NCBI GenBank assembly: GCA_016787725.1
Contig: JAEUTZ010000016.1
Location: 338,217 to 402,216, forward strand
Length of the DNA stretch: 64,000 nt
Direction: 5' to 3'
Origin: Cyclobacteriaceae bacterium
Lineage (GTDB): Bacteria > Bacteroidota > Bacteroidia > Cytophagales > Cyclobacteriaceae
The notes under the pieces are model-generated. The model saw nothing but the letters and a program-made list of their open reading frames with translations, was not told the origin of the DNA and searched no databases. Below, piece after piece: positions 20,381 through 30,275 of this stretch. The translations under genes and the position numbers were made by a program. Positions within the stretch are counted from its first letter, which is position 1; each line of letters begins with the position of its first letter.

Positions 20381-23300
20381 ATGAAAAAAGTAATCATCGG
20401 GGTAATGGCCGTAGGGGTTGCGGCTTTAGCCATTTTCTATTACACGACAAGCAAGAGCGCTAAAACCTTTAACTCCGCAATCAACCCGGCTTTTGGCGAA
20501 TACATTACATCCTATACAGCCGGGGTAATCAGCTCGAATTCACCGATTCGCATGGTCCTTTCGCAAGACGCGGTGGATTCGCTTGCCATTGGTGCGGAGA
20601 CTACGGTAAAGCTTTTTGAGTTGAGCCCAGCTGTGAAGGGGGTCACAATTTGGTTGGATAAACGCACGGTTGAGTTCAGACCGGACGCCCGGTTGACTTC
20701 CGGTCAGATTTATCAAGTCAATTTCAATCTGGCGCGTTTAATGGAAGTTCCAAAAGCCCTGAGCACATTCGAATACACCCTTCAGGTAATCCCTCAAAAT
20801 TTTGAAGTGACCGTAGAGAACATTAAACCGTATGTGAAAACAGATTTGAAGCGGCAAAAAATTGAAGGGGTATTATTAACAGCCGACTATGCTGATGGCG
20901 CGGTTATCGAGAAAATGCTTAATGCCCAGCAGGACGGCAATTCCTTAAAAGTAAATTGGACCCACACTTCTGAGGGGAAACAACACTCGTTTATTGTGGA
21001 AGAAGTAGCCCGTAAGGAAGCCGCCAGCAAAGTGAGCCTGACTTTTCAAGGCGCCCACCTCGGGGTTGAACGTGATGATGATCGGGAGGTAGAGATTCCG
21101 GCCCTGGGTGATTTTAAAGTTACCCATGTGCGCGTAGTGCAGGGAAGCAGCCAACATGTGGTGGTTCAGTTTTCCGATCCGCTCAATGAAACACAAAATC
21201 TGGAAGGCCTGGTGACCATTGCTGAACTTGCTAATCTTGATTTTGAAATTAAAGATAATGAGGTACGCGTATTTCCCTCCGTTCGCCAAACAGGTTCGCG
21301 AACCATTACCGTTGAAGCCGGTGTAAGAAATATCCTAAACTACAAAATGAGTGATGCATCCACTTTTGATATTGCTTTTGAGCAAGTGCTTCCGGCTGTT
21401 CGGTTTACGGGGAAGGGAAATGTTCTACCGTCCAGCGATGGTTTGATCATGCCGTTTGAGGCGGTGAATCTGAAGTCGGTGGATGTGCAGATCATCAAGG
21501 TGTATGAAAGCAATATGTTGCAGTTTTTACAGGTTAACGATTTAAGTGGCAACCAGGAACTAAGAAGAGTAGGCAAGCCGGTGTTGAATAAGACGGTTTC
21601 CCTTGAAAATACCGGGGTAACTGATTTGGGAAAGTGGAATCGATTCACCCTGGATCTGGCAACTCTTATCAATGCTGAACCAGGGGCAATTTATCAGGTA
21701 CGCATTGGCTTTAAGCGATCGTACCTGGCCTATGTGTGCGAAGAAGACGCTGAGTCGGGAACCACAAACTCACAGCTGGCTCTTGAGGAGGAAAGTTGGG
21801 ATGAAGGTGAAAATGAAAACAGTTATTGGGATTCCTACGATGACTACTATTATGGTGAGGACTATGAGTGGAAGCAACGCGATAATCCATGCCATTCCTC
21901 GTACTACACCGGTAATCGCAATATCAAACGAAATGTAATTGCATCCGACCTTGGCTTGTTGGCTAAGCGCGGCAGTGATGGAAATACATTGGTTGTTGTG
22001 AATGACTTGAAGACCACCCAGCCCCTTTCTGGTGTTCAGCTGGAGTTATACGACTTTCAACAGCAATTAATTGGAACAGCTTCAACCGGTACAGATGGTA
22101 AGGCGCTCATTTCTTCAAAGCAAAATCCATTTGTTGTCATTGCCAAAAACGGCCCGCAGCGTGGCTATCTTAAATTGCAGGATGGGGAGTCACTTTCGTT
22201 GAGCAACTTCAACATTGGGGGTGAATTTGTACGTAAAGGATTAAAAGGGTTTTTATATGGTGAACGGGGAGTTTGGCGGCCGGGTGATTCGCTTTACCTG
22301 AGTTTTATTCTGGAGGATAAAAATAAACTTTTACCGGCATCGCATCCAGTTGTTTTTGAATTGCAGAATCCTCAAGGTCTGGTCACTGCCCGACTGGTGC
22401 GTTCCAACTCCGAAAATGGATTTTACAAATTTGCAACCGCAACGAGTCATGATGCGCCTACCGGCAATTGGATGGGCCGCGTAAAAGTAGGCGGGACGGA
22501 ATTTACACAGCCGCTCAAGATTGAAATGGTAAAGCCCAATCGGCTTAAAATCAATCTTGATTTTGGTGTTGACAAATTAAAGGGAGCCAGTAATACTACC
22601 ACCGGTAACTTAAAAGTTAACTGGCTGCACGGGGCACCCGGCAAAAACCTGCGTACACAATTCGATGTCCTGCTTACCCCGGGCACAACTCAGTTTGATC
22701 AATATAAGGAATACGTCTTTGATAATCCGGCCATCGAGTTTTATTCAGAATCCCAAACCATTTTTGACGGGTATACAGATGCCGAAGGCCGCGCAATAGT
22801 AAATGCCAACCTCGAGGTGACTACGGAAGCGCCAGCCACTCTCAATGCGATTTTCCGGGGCAAGGTCTATGAGGAAAGTGGCAACTTCAGCATTGATCGA
22901 TTTAGCATTCCGTATTATCCCTACCGTTCAATGGTGGGTGTTCGATTGCCCTTAGGCGACAAAGCTCGCGGTATGTTATTAACCGACACCACCCATCAGG
23001 TAGATGTGGTTACCATTGATCCTGATGGTAATCCGTTGTCAAAGGCCATTGAATTATCTATTTATAAAATCGAATGGAGTTGGTGGTGGGATAGCTCGCA
23101 AGGATCAGTGAATTTTATGAGTGGGAATTATTCGCAACCCATATCCACCGGCCGAATCCGTACAGTCAATGGCAAGGGAACCTGGAACTTTAAGATTAAA
23201 TATCCTGAGTGGGGAAGATTTTATGTTAAGGCATATGATCCGGAGTCGGGCCACAGTACCGGAAAAATTGTATACATCGATTGGCCGGGCTGGGCAGGCC

Positions 23301-25939
23301 GTGCACGCAAGGAAGGGGAAGGGGCTACGATGTTATCGTTCTCTTCCGACAAACCCATCTATAACATCGGAGAAAAGGCTAATCTGGTCATTCCCGGAAG
23401 CGATCAGGGTCGTGCGTTGATCAGTGTCGAAAACGGCAGCCGGGTGTTGCAAACCTATTGGCTAGAAACACAAAAAGGTGACAATCCTTTCACGTTCGAG
23501 CTCACCAAAGACATGACCCCGAATGTGTTTGTTAATATCACCTTGCTGCAGCCCCATGCTCAGACTTCCAACGATTTACCCATGCGTATGTATGGTGTGA
23601 TCCCGATTCAGGTCGAAGATCCGGAAACCCATTTGGAACCAATAATTACCATGCCTGATGTATTGGAGCCTGGCAAGGAAGTAGTGATTAAAGTATCTGA
23701 GCAATCGAAACGCAAGATGACCTATACCCTGGCGATGGTGGATGAGGGGTTGCTCGATCTTACCCGATTTAAAACTCCGGATGCATGGTCCCGGTTTTAC
23801 GCACGGGAAGCATTGGGTGTAAAAACCTGGGATTTATATGATGAGGTAATGGGCTCATTTGGCGGACGGTTGGAAAGACTATTGGCGCTGGGCGGTGATG
23901 CTGAACTTGCCGCGAAGGAAGATGATGCAAAGGCAAACCGCTTTAAACCGGTAGTGAAGTTCTTTGGACCTATTACCCTGGATGGCACCAGTCACGAGCA
24001 TAGGTTCATCATGCCCCAATACATTGGTTCGGTGCGCACGATGGTGATTGCCGGATTTGAAGGTGCGTATGGTAAAACCGAGAAGGCAACCCCCGTACGG
24101 AAGCCATTGATGGTGCTGGCCACGTTGCCACGCGTGCTGGGACCGGAAGAACAGGTAAAACTGCCCATCACGCTGTTCAAGAGCGAAAAGAATATCAACA
24201 ACGTAAAAGTGGAGATAAAAGTAAGTGGACCTGTGGCGATGACGGCAGAAACCTCTCGTACCGTTTCGATGGGGGATGAATCGGACTTAACATTGGACTT
24301 TGATCTTTCGGTAAAGAGCGAAACCGGAATTGCCAAAATTCAGGTTACGGCTACTTCGGGCAGTTACACCGCTACCGATGAAATTGAAATGGAGGTACGC
24401 AACCCGAACCCACCGATTACACGGGTGCAGGATGTTGTGCTTGAAGCAGGAAAAAGCTGGAGTACCTCAGTCACTCCTTTTGGTGTGACTGGTACAAACA
24501 GGGCTACTCTGGAAGTTTCGAGTTTGCCTCCGGTTAACCTGGGGCAACGCATGCGCTACCTGCTCCAGTATCCTTACGGATGCATTGAGCAAACTACTTC
24601 TTCTGTATTTCCACAATTATATCTCCACCAGGTGAAATCACTGACGGAGGATGAAAAAAACATGATTCAGCGCAATGTGAAGGCAGGGGTAGAACGGTTG
24701 AAAACTTTCATCAACCGCGATGGAGGGTTCAGCTATTGGCCGGGTTATGAAGATTCGGATAGCTGGGGCACCACGTATGCCGGGCATTTTCTGATCGAAG
24801 CGGAAGCGAAGGGGTACTACATCCCCAATGATATGGTGAAGCGATGGAAAAAATATCAGAAAAATAAAGCCCAGAGCTGGCGCAAAAACCAGGAGTATAG
24901 TAGCAGCGAGTTAATACAAGCGTATCGTTTATACACGTTGGCCCTTGCAGGGGAGGCGGAGTTAGGCGCGATGAACCGCTTACGCGAACAAGTGTTGCCC
25001 GCAACAGCCGCCTGGATGTTGGCGGCAGCCTATGTTAAAGCGGGCCAGCCCGAGGCTGCCAGAAAACTGATTGAGAAGTTACCGATTCAAGTCAAGCCGT
25101 ATCAGGAAATGGCTTATTCTTACGGTTCTGATTTACGAGATCGTGCGATCATCCTGGAAACTTTGCTGTTGCTTAATGACCGTACAACTGGGTTTGAACT
25201 CGTGAAGGCATTGTCGGAAGCATTAAGTAACCCCAATTATTGGATGAGCACACAAACCCTGGCATGGAGTTTAAAATCGGTGGGTGCTTATGCAGGTGGT
25301 GAAAAAGGTGATTTGAAGTTTACGTATACATACAACGGCAAGGAAATTACTGCGAATACCGAGATGACGATTGCCCAGGTGAACTTACCGATGGATGGAA
25401 TGAAAGCCGGTAACCTGAAGGTAGTGAGCAACAGTAAGGGTGCGCTTTTTGCCCGCATTATACAGGAAGGCGTTCCGGCACGGGGCGAGGAAGAGGACAG
25501 CGAAAAAAATTTGAGCATTTCAGTAAGTTATACTGATTCGGATGGGGCAGTTGTTGATCCGGTCCGGTTGGAGCAAGGAACAGAATTTGTAGCAACGGTT
25601 ACCATTTACAATCCAGGTTTTCGTGGCATTTATAAGAACCTCGCGATCAACCAGATTTTTCCTTCGGGTTGGGAGATTAACAACCTGCGTCTTACCGGAG
25701 ATGAGACTGCGGGAATCACAGGGGATGTTCCAACCTACCAGGATATCCGCGATGACCGGGTGTATACCTACTTTGACTTGGGTGCCAATCAACGTAAAAC
25801 CTTTAAGGTGTTGCTAACAGCAAGTTATGCCGGATCGTACTATTTGCCAGCTGTAAGTTGCGAAGCCATGTATGACAACAGCGTATATGCACGCAAAAAG
25901 GGACGGGTAGTGGAGGTAGTGAAACGGTTGGTGCAATAA
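20381..25939 (+). CDS. Large bacterial alpha-2-macroglobulin family protein
   Basis: An 1852-residue bacterial alpha-2-macroglobulin, a periplasmic or surface protease trap. The N-terminus has one hydrophobic segment (residues 3-23) without a lipobox cysteine, so it is either anchored by it or cleaved. MG-type domains are recognisable, for example ERGVWRPGDSLYLSF, and the thioester motif CIEQ is intact with the reactive cysteine at C1401, followed by the alpha-alpha-toroid region (FINRDGGFSYWPG). A very acidic, Tyr-rich insertion (around residues 450-500) is unusual. Many bacterial members are next to pbpC; here the PBP1C gene is about 10 kb downstream. The 149 bp upstream gap shows no clear promoter. 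Confidence 0.9.
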   Translation: MKKVIIGVMAVGVAALAIFYYTTSKSAKTFNSAINPAFGEYITSYTAGVISSNSPIRMVLSQDAVDSLAIGAETTVKLFELSPAVKGVTIWLDKRTVEFRPDARLTSGQIYQVNFNLARLMEVPKALSTFEYTLQVIPQNFEVTVENIKPYVKTDLKRQKIEGVLLTADYADGAVIEKMLNAQQDGNSLKVNWTHTSEGKQHSFIVEEVARKEAASKVSLTFQGAHLGVERDDDREVEIPALGDFKVTHVRVVQGSSQHVVVQFSDPLNETQNLEGLVTIAELANLDFEIKDNEVRVFPSVRQTGSRTITVEAGVRNILNYKMSDASTFDIAFEQVLPAVRFTGKGNVLPSSDGLIMPFEAVNLKSVDVQIIKVYESNMLQFLQVNDLSGNQELRRVGKPVLNKTVSLENTGVTDLGKWNRFTLDLATLINAEPGAIYQVRIGFKRSYLAYVCEEDAESGTTNSQLALEEESWDEGENENSYWDSYDDYYYGEDYEWKQRDNPCHSSYYTGNRNIKRNVIASDLGLLAKRGSDGNTLVVVNDLKTTQPLSGVQLELYDFQQQLIGTASTGTDGKALISSKQNPFVVIAKNGPQRGYLKLQDGESLSLSNFNIGGEFVRKGLKGFLYGERGVWRPGDSLYLSFILEDKNKLLPASHPVVFELQNPQGLVTARLVRSNSENGFYKFATATSHDAPTGNWMGRVKVGGTEFTQPLKIEMVKPNRLKINLDFGVDKLKGASNTTTGNLKVNWLHGAPGKNLRTQFDVLLTPGTTQFDQYKEYVFDNPAIEFYSESQTIFDGYTDAEGRAIVNANLEVTTEAPATLNAIFRGKVYEESGNFSIDRFSIPYYPYRSMVGVRLPLGDKARGMLLTDTTHQVDVVTIDPDGNPLSKAIELSIYKIEWSWWWDSSQGSVNFMSGNYSQPISTGRIRTVNGKGTWNFKIKYPEWGRFYVKAYDPESGHSTGKIVYIDWPGWAGRARKEGEGATMLSFSSDKPIYNIGEKANLVIPGSDQGRALISVENGSRVLQTYWLETQKGDNPFTFELTKDMTPNVFVNITLLQPHAQTSNDLPMRMYGVIPIQVEDPETHLEPIITMPDVLEPGKEVVIKVSEQSKRKMTYTLAMVDEGLLDLTRFKTPDAWSRFYAREALGVKTWDLYDEVMGSFGGRLERLLALGGDAELAAKEDDAKANRFKPVVKFFGPITLDGTSHEHRFIMPQYIGSVRTMVIAGFEGAYGKTEKATPVRKPLMVLATLPRVLGPEEQVKLPITLFKSEKNINNVKVEIKVSGPVAMTAETSRTVSMGDESDLTLDFDLSVKSETGIAKIQVTATSGSYTATDEIEMEVRNPNPPITRVQDVVLEAGKSWSTSVTPFGVTGTNRATLEVSSLPPVNLGQRMRYLLQYPYGCIEQTTSSVFPQLYLHQVKSLTEDEKNMIQRNVKAGVERLKTFINRDGGFSYWPGYEDSDSWGTTYAGHFLIEAEAKGYYIPNDMVKRWKKYQKNKAQSWRKNQEYSSSELIQAYRLYTLALAGEAELGAMNRLREQVLPATAAWMLAAAYVKAGQPEAARKLIEKLPIQVKPYQEMAYSYGSDLRDRAIILETLLLLNDRTTGFELVKALSEALSNPNYWMSTQTLAWSLKSVGAYAGGEKGDLKFTYTYNGKEITANTEMTIAQVNLPMDGMKAGNLKVVSNSKGALFARIIQEGVPARGEEEDSEKNLSISVSYTDSDGAVVDPVRLEQGTEFVATVTIYNPGFRGIYKNLAINQIFPSGWEINNLRLTGDETAGITGDVPTYQDIRDDRVYTYFDLGANQRKTFKVLLTASYAGSYYLPAVSCEAMYDNSVYARKKGRVVEVVKRLVQ

Positions 25940-25986
25940 GAAGGGCATTCGTGATTGTTCTCTTGGATCAGTAAATAAAGTGTAGG

Positions 25987-26340
25987 ATGGATGTTATTTT
26001 ATACGGAATCAAAAACTGCAACACCGTTAAAGCAGCACTTGCCTGGCTGGGCAAAAACAAAATTCAATTTGAGTTTCATGATTATAAGAAAGCAGGAATA
26101 ACACCCGCTAAGCTATCCGGTTGGTGTAAACAGGTGGGGTGGGAGAGTTTAATAAACAAACGCGGCACCACCTGGCGACAATTGGATGAAACGATACAAA
26201 AGAAAGTCACCAACGAAAAGGCAGCGATTGCTCTGATGTTGGAAAAGAACAGTGTTATCAAACGGCCGCTTGTTGAAAAAAATAGTAAGGTGTTGTTGTT
26301 GGGATTTGATGAGGCGGAATATGTAAAGAAATTGAGATAG
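25987..26340 (+). CDS. ArsC/Spx-type thioredoxin-fold protein (YffB-like)
   Basis: A 117-residue protein with the ArsC/Spx thioredoxin-like fold. The start ILYGIKNCNTVKAALAW places the single active-site-type cysteine at C11, and SVIKRPLVE near residue 90 is the conserved KRP loop. It resembles the YffB/ArsC-like branch rather than Spx, which has a CxxC. Arsenate reductase activity is not implied; no other arsenic genes are nearby. A role in thiol reduction is possible. Confidence 0.82.
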   Translation: MDVILYGIKNCNTVKAALAWLGKNKIQFEFHDYKKAGITPAKLSGWCKQVGWESLINKRGTTWRQLDETIQKKVTNEKAAIALMLEKNSVIKRPLVEKNSKVLLLGFDEAEYVKKLR

Positions 26341-26384
26341 ATTTTTACTTGTTTTGAGTGGTTAATACTCGATGAAGTATTGTT

Positions 26385-27020
26385 ATGGGTTTCTTCTCTT
26401 TTTTAAATTCGAACCAGACCTATACAGATAAAGTGTGGCGCACACGAACTTTCGCCTTTCGCGGAATGATTGCAGAAGCAATGTTGACCATCACACAAAA
26501 TGAGATCCCGGTTGTTTTTACTTTTTTTGAGCAAACCCGTCAAGAGGTCCTTACTTTTCTGAACACAAACCAGGTTCCACACGTTGCCCTTACTGCTGAC
26601 TCATTTTTGACGGCTGCCCAGGAGGATAAAGGGGTATTCGTTGCGGATGCTCAATTAATTCACTCAAAAAAATTTCTTGATTGGGTCTACCACGGGCTGC
26701 CTCGCGTGAATTTCTTTTTTGCCGGGCATTATCCGCTGCCACAAAGAGAAAGTATAATCATTCAAAAATTACAAACCGCTTTTCCCAAACGGCCGCTTGT
26801 CTTCCACTCGTCCATGGAGGACCCTTCTTTTACCATCTTTGGCACTGACAAGTTGGGGGAGTTATTGGATAAATTGGGAATGAAGGAGGAAGAGCCCATC
26901 GAACATACCTTTGTCACCCGTTCTATGCAACGGGCGCGCGAGAAAGTCCAAAGGATGGTGCGCAGTGAGATTGTCGCTCATTCTGAAGAAGAATGGTTCA
27001 CCCGAAATGTAAAGCGTTAA
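26385..27020 (+). CDS. SecA-related protein lacking ATPase motifs
   Basis: A 211-residue protein that resembles SecA from its second nucleotide-binding domain onward. Its start (YTDKVWRTRTFAFRGMIAEA) matches the beginning of SecA NBD2; IPVVFTFFEQTRQEVLTFL matches the GQPVLVGT region; and FHSSMEDPSFTIFG, LLDKLGMKEEEPIEH and FVTRSMQRAREKV match the SecA segments FYLSMED..., KLGM...EAIEH and VTKAIANAQRKV. The SecA motifs with AGRGTD and the QLRGRSGRQGD arginine finger are replaced, and NBD1 is absent, so it cannot hydrolyse ATP as SecA does. The alignment was made by eye from memory of SecA. Function unknown; it converges with the next gene, 15 bp between stops. Confidence 0.65.
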   Translation: MGFFSFLNSNQTYTDKVWRTRTFAFRGMIAEAMLTITQNEIPVVFTFFEQTRQEVLTFLNTNQVPHVALTADSFLTAAQEDKGVFVADAQLIHSKKFLDWVYHGLPRVNFFFAGHYPLPQRESIIIQKLQTAFPKRPLVFHSSMEDPSFTIFGTDKLGELLDKLGMKEEEPIEHTFVTRSMQRAREKVQRMVRSEIVAHSEEEWFTRNVKR

Positions 27021-27035
27021 CTTTTCAGCTTTTAA

Positions 27036-28637
27036 TCAGGCAGGCACTTCAAACTTTTCTGCAGAAGCACGCTTCAAATAATCTTCGTAGTCAAATGGAA
27101 CATCGCCCCCATCCAGCAGGCAGCCATCCGGTACGGTGGGGTAAATCTCTTCGTAGGTTTTTACCATGTTCATAAATACCCTGCGATAAACGTGAGTGCG
27201 ATTGATTTTATCGGGATGATCGATACCCGAAGCAGACAACAACTCCACAAAGCTTTCCACGGTATGTTTGTGATAATTCGCTACCCGTGTAGTTTTATCT
27301 TCCACCACCAGACCTTTCATGAAGTAGGGATCTTGTGTGGCCACACCGGTAGGGCAGGTGTTCTTATTACACTCCAGCGCCTGAATGCAACCCAGGGCCA
27401 TCATCATGGCGCGCGCACTATTACAGGTGTCTGCACCCAGTGCCATTGCCCGAACGATATGAAATCCTGTAAGAATTTTACCAGAAGCTATAATTTTCAT
27501 CTCATTTCGAATGCCAAATCCCCGCAAGGCATTGTCGGCAAACGCGATGGCATCCAATAACGGCATGCCTACAAAGTTGGTAAACTCGGGAGGAGCCGCC
27601 CCGGTACCTCCCTCTCCACCGTCAATGGTAATGAAGTCCGGATACGTATTTAATTGCACCATGGCCTTGCAGATGGAAAGAAATTCGCTCTTACGTCCGA
27701 TGCAAAGTTTAAACCCAACAGGCTTACCACCGGATAGCTCGCGCAAGCGCTTGATGAATTGAATTAATTCGACAGGAGTACCAAAGGCGCTGTGAAAAGG
27801 TGGCGAGAAAACGGTTGTACCAGGTTCTACCAACCGGATGGCTGCTATCTCAGGAGTATTTTTCTTGCCCGGCAAAATTCCACCATGACCGGGTTTGGCA
27901 CCTTGCGAAAGTTTGATTTCAATCATTTTCACATTGGGCTTGGTGGCATTCTGTTGAAAGGCTTCGTCAGAGAATTTTCCATCCCTTGTGCGGGCCCCGA
28001 AATAACCGGTTCCTATTTGCCAAATAATGTCTCCACCAGGTTGCAAATGATAAGGACTCAATCCACCCTCGCCTGTGTTGTGGGCAAAGCCTCCAATTTT
28101 TGCACCGCCATTCAGGGCCAGAATGGCATTTTTACTTAGCGAACCAAAACTCATCGCACTGATATTAAGGACGCTAATGTCGTACGGTTGCTTGCATTCT
28201 TTTCCGCCCATTCGCACGCGCGGATTGTGATCCATTTTATGAAAGTCGATGGGAACAATAGAGTGGGTCATCCACTCATAGCCCTCGGCATAAACATCCA
28301 ATTGAGTACCAAAAGGAATCGTGTCAACCTGCTTTTTTGCCCGTTGGTAGATTACCGATCGTTCATTCCGGTTGATCGGGGCGCCATCGGTATCACTTTC
28401 AACAAAGTATTGTTGAATTTTTGGTCGCAGGTCCTCAAATACATACCGCAATCGACCCAACACGGGAAAGTTTCTGCGAATGGACTGCCGGGTTTGAATC
28501 ATGTCTACGATACCCATAACAATAATTGGCCCCGCAATTACAAACAAAAGCAGTACGTCAATCCAGAAATAGCTCCAGACAATAATTATAAGAGAAGTAA
28601 GAAGGGAGCTTACAACGAACAATTGACGTGGTGTCAT
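27036..28637 (-). CDS. FMN-binding glutamate synthase-like protein
   Basis: A 533-residue protein of the glutamate synthase FMN-domain family, with one or two N-terminal membrane segments (about residues 8-43). It contains ISAMSFGSLSKNAILALN, GGLSPYHLQPGGDIIWQIG, EIKLSQGAKPGHGG and DGGEGGTGAAPPEF, the FMN/substrate site of GltB, and the cysteine segment CNKNTCPTGVATQ. It lacks the glutaminase domain of GltB. Such stand-alone proteins are widespread; their physiological reaction is uncertain. Confidence 0.88.
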   Translation of the reverse strand: MTPRQLFVVSSLLTSLIIIVWSYFWIDVLLLFVIAGPIIVMGIVDMIQTRQSIRRNFPVLGRLRYVFEDLRPKIQQYFVESDTDGAPINRNERSVIYQRAKKQVDTIPFGTQLDVYAEGYEWMTHSIVPIDFHKMDHNPRVRMGGKECKQPYDISVLNISAMSFGSLSKNAILALNGGAKIGGFAHNTGEGGLSPYHLQPGGDIIWQIGTGYFGARTRDGKFSDEAFQQNATKPNVKMIEIKLSQGAKPGHGGILPGKKNTPEIAAIRLVEPGTTVFSPPFHSAFGTPVELIQFIKRLRELSGGKPVGFKLCIGRKSEFLSICKAMVQLNTYPDFITIDGGEGGTGAAPPEFTNFVGMPLLDAIAFADNALRGFGIRNEMKIIASGKILTGFHIVRAMALGADTCNSARAMMMALGCIQALECNKNTCPTGVATQDPYFMKGLVVEDKTTRVANYHKHTVESFVELLSASGIDHPDKINRTHVYRRVFMNMVKTYEEIYPTVPDGCLLDGGDVPFDYEDYLKRASAEKFEVPA

Positions 28638-28708
28638 GACGGGTTGGGTTAGATTGGTCGGATAAATTAGTGATTTTCGAAGGATGTATCAAACCCTGAA
28701 TCTGGAGT

Positions 28709-29212
28709 TCAAGCCACTTTCATCTGCACAATCCCCCTGCTCCGGTGAATCTTTACATCAAAGTGTTTCAGGATGAAATGGTTCATTCGATTTTCGGCAA
28801 GTTCGGCATGCCGGTTGTCGGGAAGAAAAACGGTAAGGTCCAGAACGGCCTGAATGAAAAGTTCATGCTTACAGAAGTCGGTGGTCCAGGCCAGAAATGC
28901 AGCCTTCCACTCTTCCTTGTAGATTTCCTGATGGTCGCGACCATCCCAACAGAAGGTGAGTTGGTTTTCACCATACTTGTACCGGTATACACCGGCCAGG
29001 TTTTGATAGAAGTTGTAAAGCGGCTTTAAAGTTCTTGAATGGTGGTTTTTTAATCGCAGACTAAACTCGTCTTCGAGCCCCAGTGGGTTGTGAATGCACT
29101 GATAAACCTCTTTTACTTGTTCAACCAGCCGGGTGAGGAGTATATCCTGAAGAGAAAGTTGAGCTTCTTCAAGTAAGTAGTTTTTGTCTAGCGGAAAAAA
29201 TTTTCGGATCAC
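28709..29212 (-). CDS. Hypothetical protein
   Basis: A 167-residue soluble protein I do not recognise. It starts with GTG at 29212 (no ATG is available upstream in frame) and has a TACCTTTG promoter element just upstream. It is mostly amphipathic helix at the N-terminus (EEAQLSLQDILLTRLVEQVKEV) with a Trp/Phe-rich middle (FCWDGRDHQEIYKEEWKAAFLAW). No signal peptide or membrane segment. Lies between the glutamate-synthase-like gene and queG on the same strand. Confidence 0.65.
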   Translation of the reverse strand: MIRKFFPLDKNYLLEEAQLSLQDILLTRLVEQVKEVYQCIHNPLGLEDEFSLRLKNHHSRTLKPLYNFYQNLAGVYRYKYGENQLTFCWDGRDHQEIYKEEWKAAFLAWTTDFCKHELFIQAVLDLTVFLPDNRHAELAENRMNHFILKHFDVKIHRSRGIVQMKVA

Positions 29213-29231
29213 GCTGGGACAGAGGGTTTTG

Positions 29232-29239
29232 CAAAGGTA
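29232..29239 (-). promoter_or_regulatory. Promoter -7 element of the hypothetical gene at 28709-29212
   Basis: Minus strand reads TACCTTTG, a perfect TAnnTTTG match, 19 bases before the GTG start. No TTG at the -33 spacing was found. Confidence 0.45.
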
Positions 29240-29272
29240 TAAATAAATTCAATCCGGTGGGAGGTTCGATCA

Positions 29273-30238
29273 TTATTCCGTACGCGCGGATGGTGCGGCA
29301 TTGTTGTCTGGCTTAAGGAATCTGATATTGCGTTTCAAGCCTTCGTACCGGGTACGCTTCACGGCTGAGTTTTTAAAGATCGTCTCAAAGACTTCTTCCG
29401 TGATTTCAGTCCATTCCTGCCGGGTAAGACTTTCCAGCTGGGGGTGTGGATTGAACCGGGGTTCATGATGAGGTTTCGAGAAACTATTCCAGGGGCACAC
29501 ATCCTGGCAGATATCGCACCCGAAAATCCAATTTTCAAATTTTCCTTTTACTTCCTGGGGAATTTCCCCTTTTAATTCAATGGTAAAGTAGGAGATGCAT
29601 TTACTTCCATCTACTACGTAAGGCTCGGGTATGGCTTCGGTGGGGCAGGCATCCATACAGGCAGTGCAGGTGCCACAATAGTCTTTTACGGGGCCATCAT
29701 ACTCCAACTCCAGGTCAACAATCAATTCAGCCAGAAAGAAAAAACTACCCATGTTTTTATTAAGCAACAAACTGTTTTTACCAATCCAACCAAGCCCCGC
29801 TTTTTTAGCCCAGGCCCGTTCATGCACCGGGGCTGAATCAACAAAGGCACGGCCCGACACCGAACCAATTGTCTCCTGAATTTTATCGAGAAAGGTTTTC
29901 AGTTTTTCTTTGATAACGAGGTGGTAGTCTTCCCCGTAAGCATATTTGGCAACCTTAAACTGATCGGTATCCTTCTGTCCCAAATCTTTTTCAGGATAGT
30001 AATTGTAAATAAGACTGATCACCGATTTAGCTCCGGGCACCAGCAGCGCAGGATCCAATCGTTTATCAAAATGCTTTTCCAGGTAACTCATTTTTCCCTG
30101 GTAGTTGCGTTTAAGCCAGGCTTCCAAACGGGGTGCCTCTTCGGCTAAAAACTCGGCCTTTGCAATGCCACAATAACTGAAGCCGAGCTCAGTGGCAATG
30201 GATTTTATGAAATGTGTTGCTGATGGAATGCTTTTCAT
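29273..30238 (-). CDS. queG: Epoxyqueuosine reductase
   Basis: Reduces epoxyqueuosine to queuosine in tRNA wobble position 34, using cobalamin and two [4Fe-4S] clusters. 321 residues. The first cluster motif CxxCxxCxxxCP has C188, C191, C194 and C198; the second, [10 protein letters not shown], has C241, C244 and C248. The N-terminal corrinoid-binding region shows [18 protein letters not shown], and [15 protein letters not shown] contains further conserved residues. 37 bp downstream of the ruvB stop, possibly co-transcribed with it. Confidence 0.92.
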   Translation of the reverse strand: MKSIPSATHFIKSIATELGFSYCGIAKAEFLAEEAPRLEAWLKRNYQGKMSYLEKHFDKRLDPALLVPGAKSVISLIYNYYPEKDLGQKDTDQFKVAKYAYGEDYHLVIKEKLKTFLDKIQETIGSVSGRAFVDSAPVHERAWAKKAGLGWIGKNSLLLNKNMGSFFFLAELIVDLELEYDGPVKDYCGTCTACMDACPTEAIPEPYVVDGSKCISYFTIELKGEIPQEVKGKFENWIFGCDICQDVCPWNSFSKPHHEPRFNPHPQLESLTRQEWTEITEEVFETIFKNSAVKRTRYEGLKRNIRFLKPDNNAAPSARTE

Positions 30239-30275
30239 ACTCCTGGGTATCGAGCCAGCGCTTCATCAGACCCGG

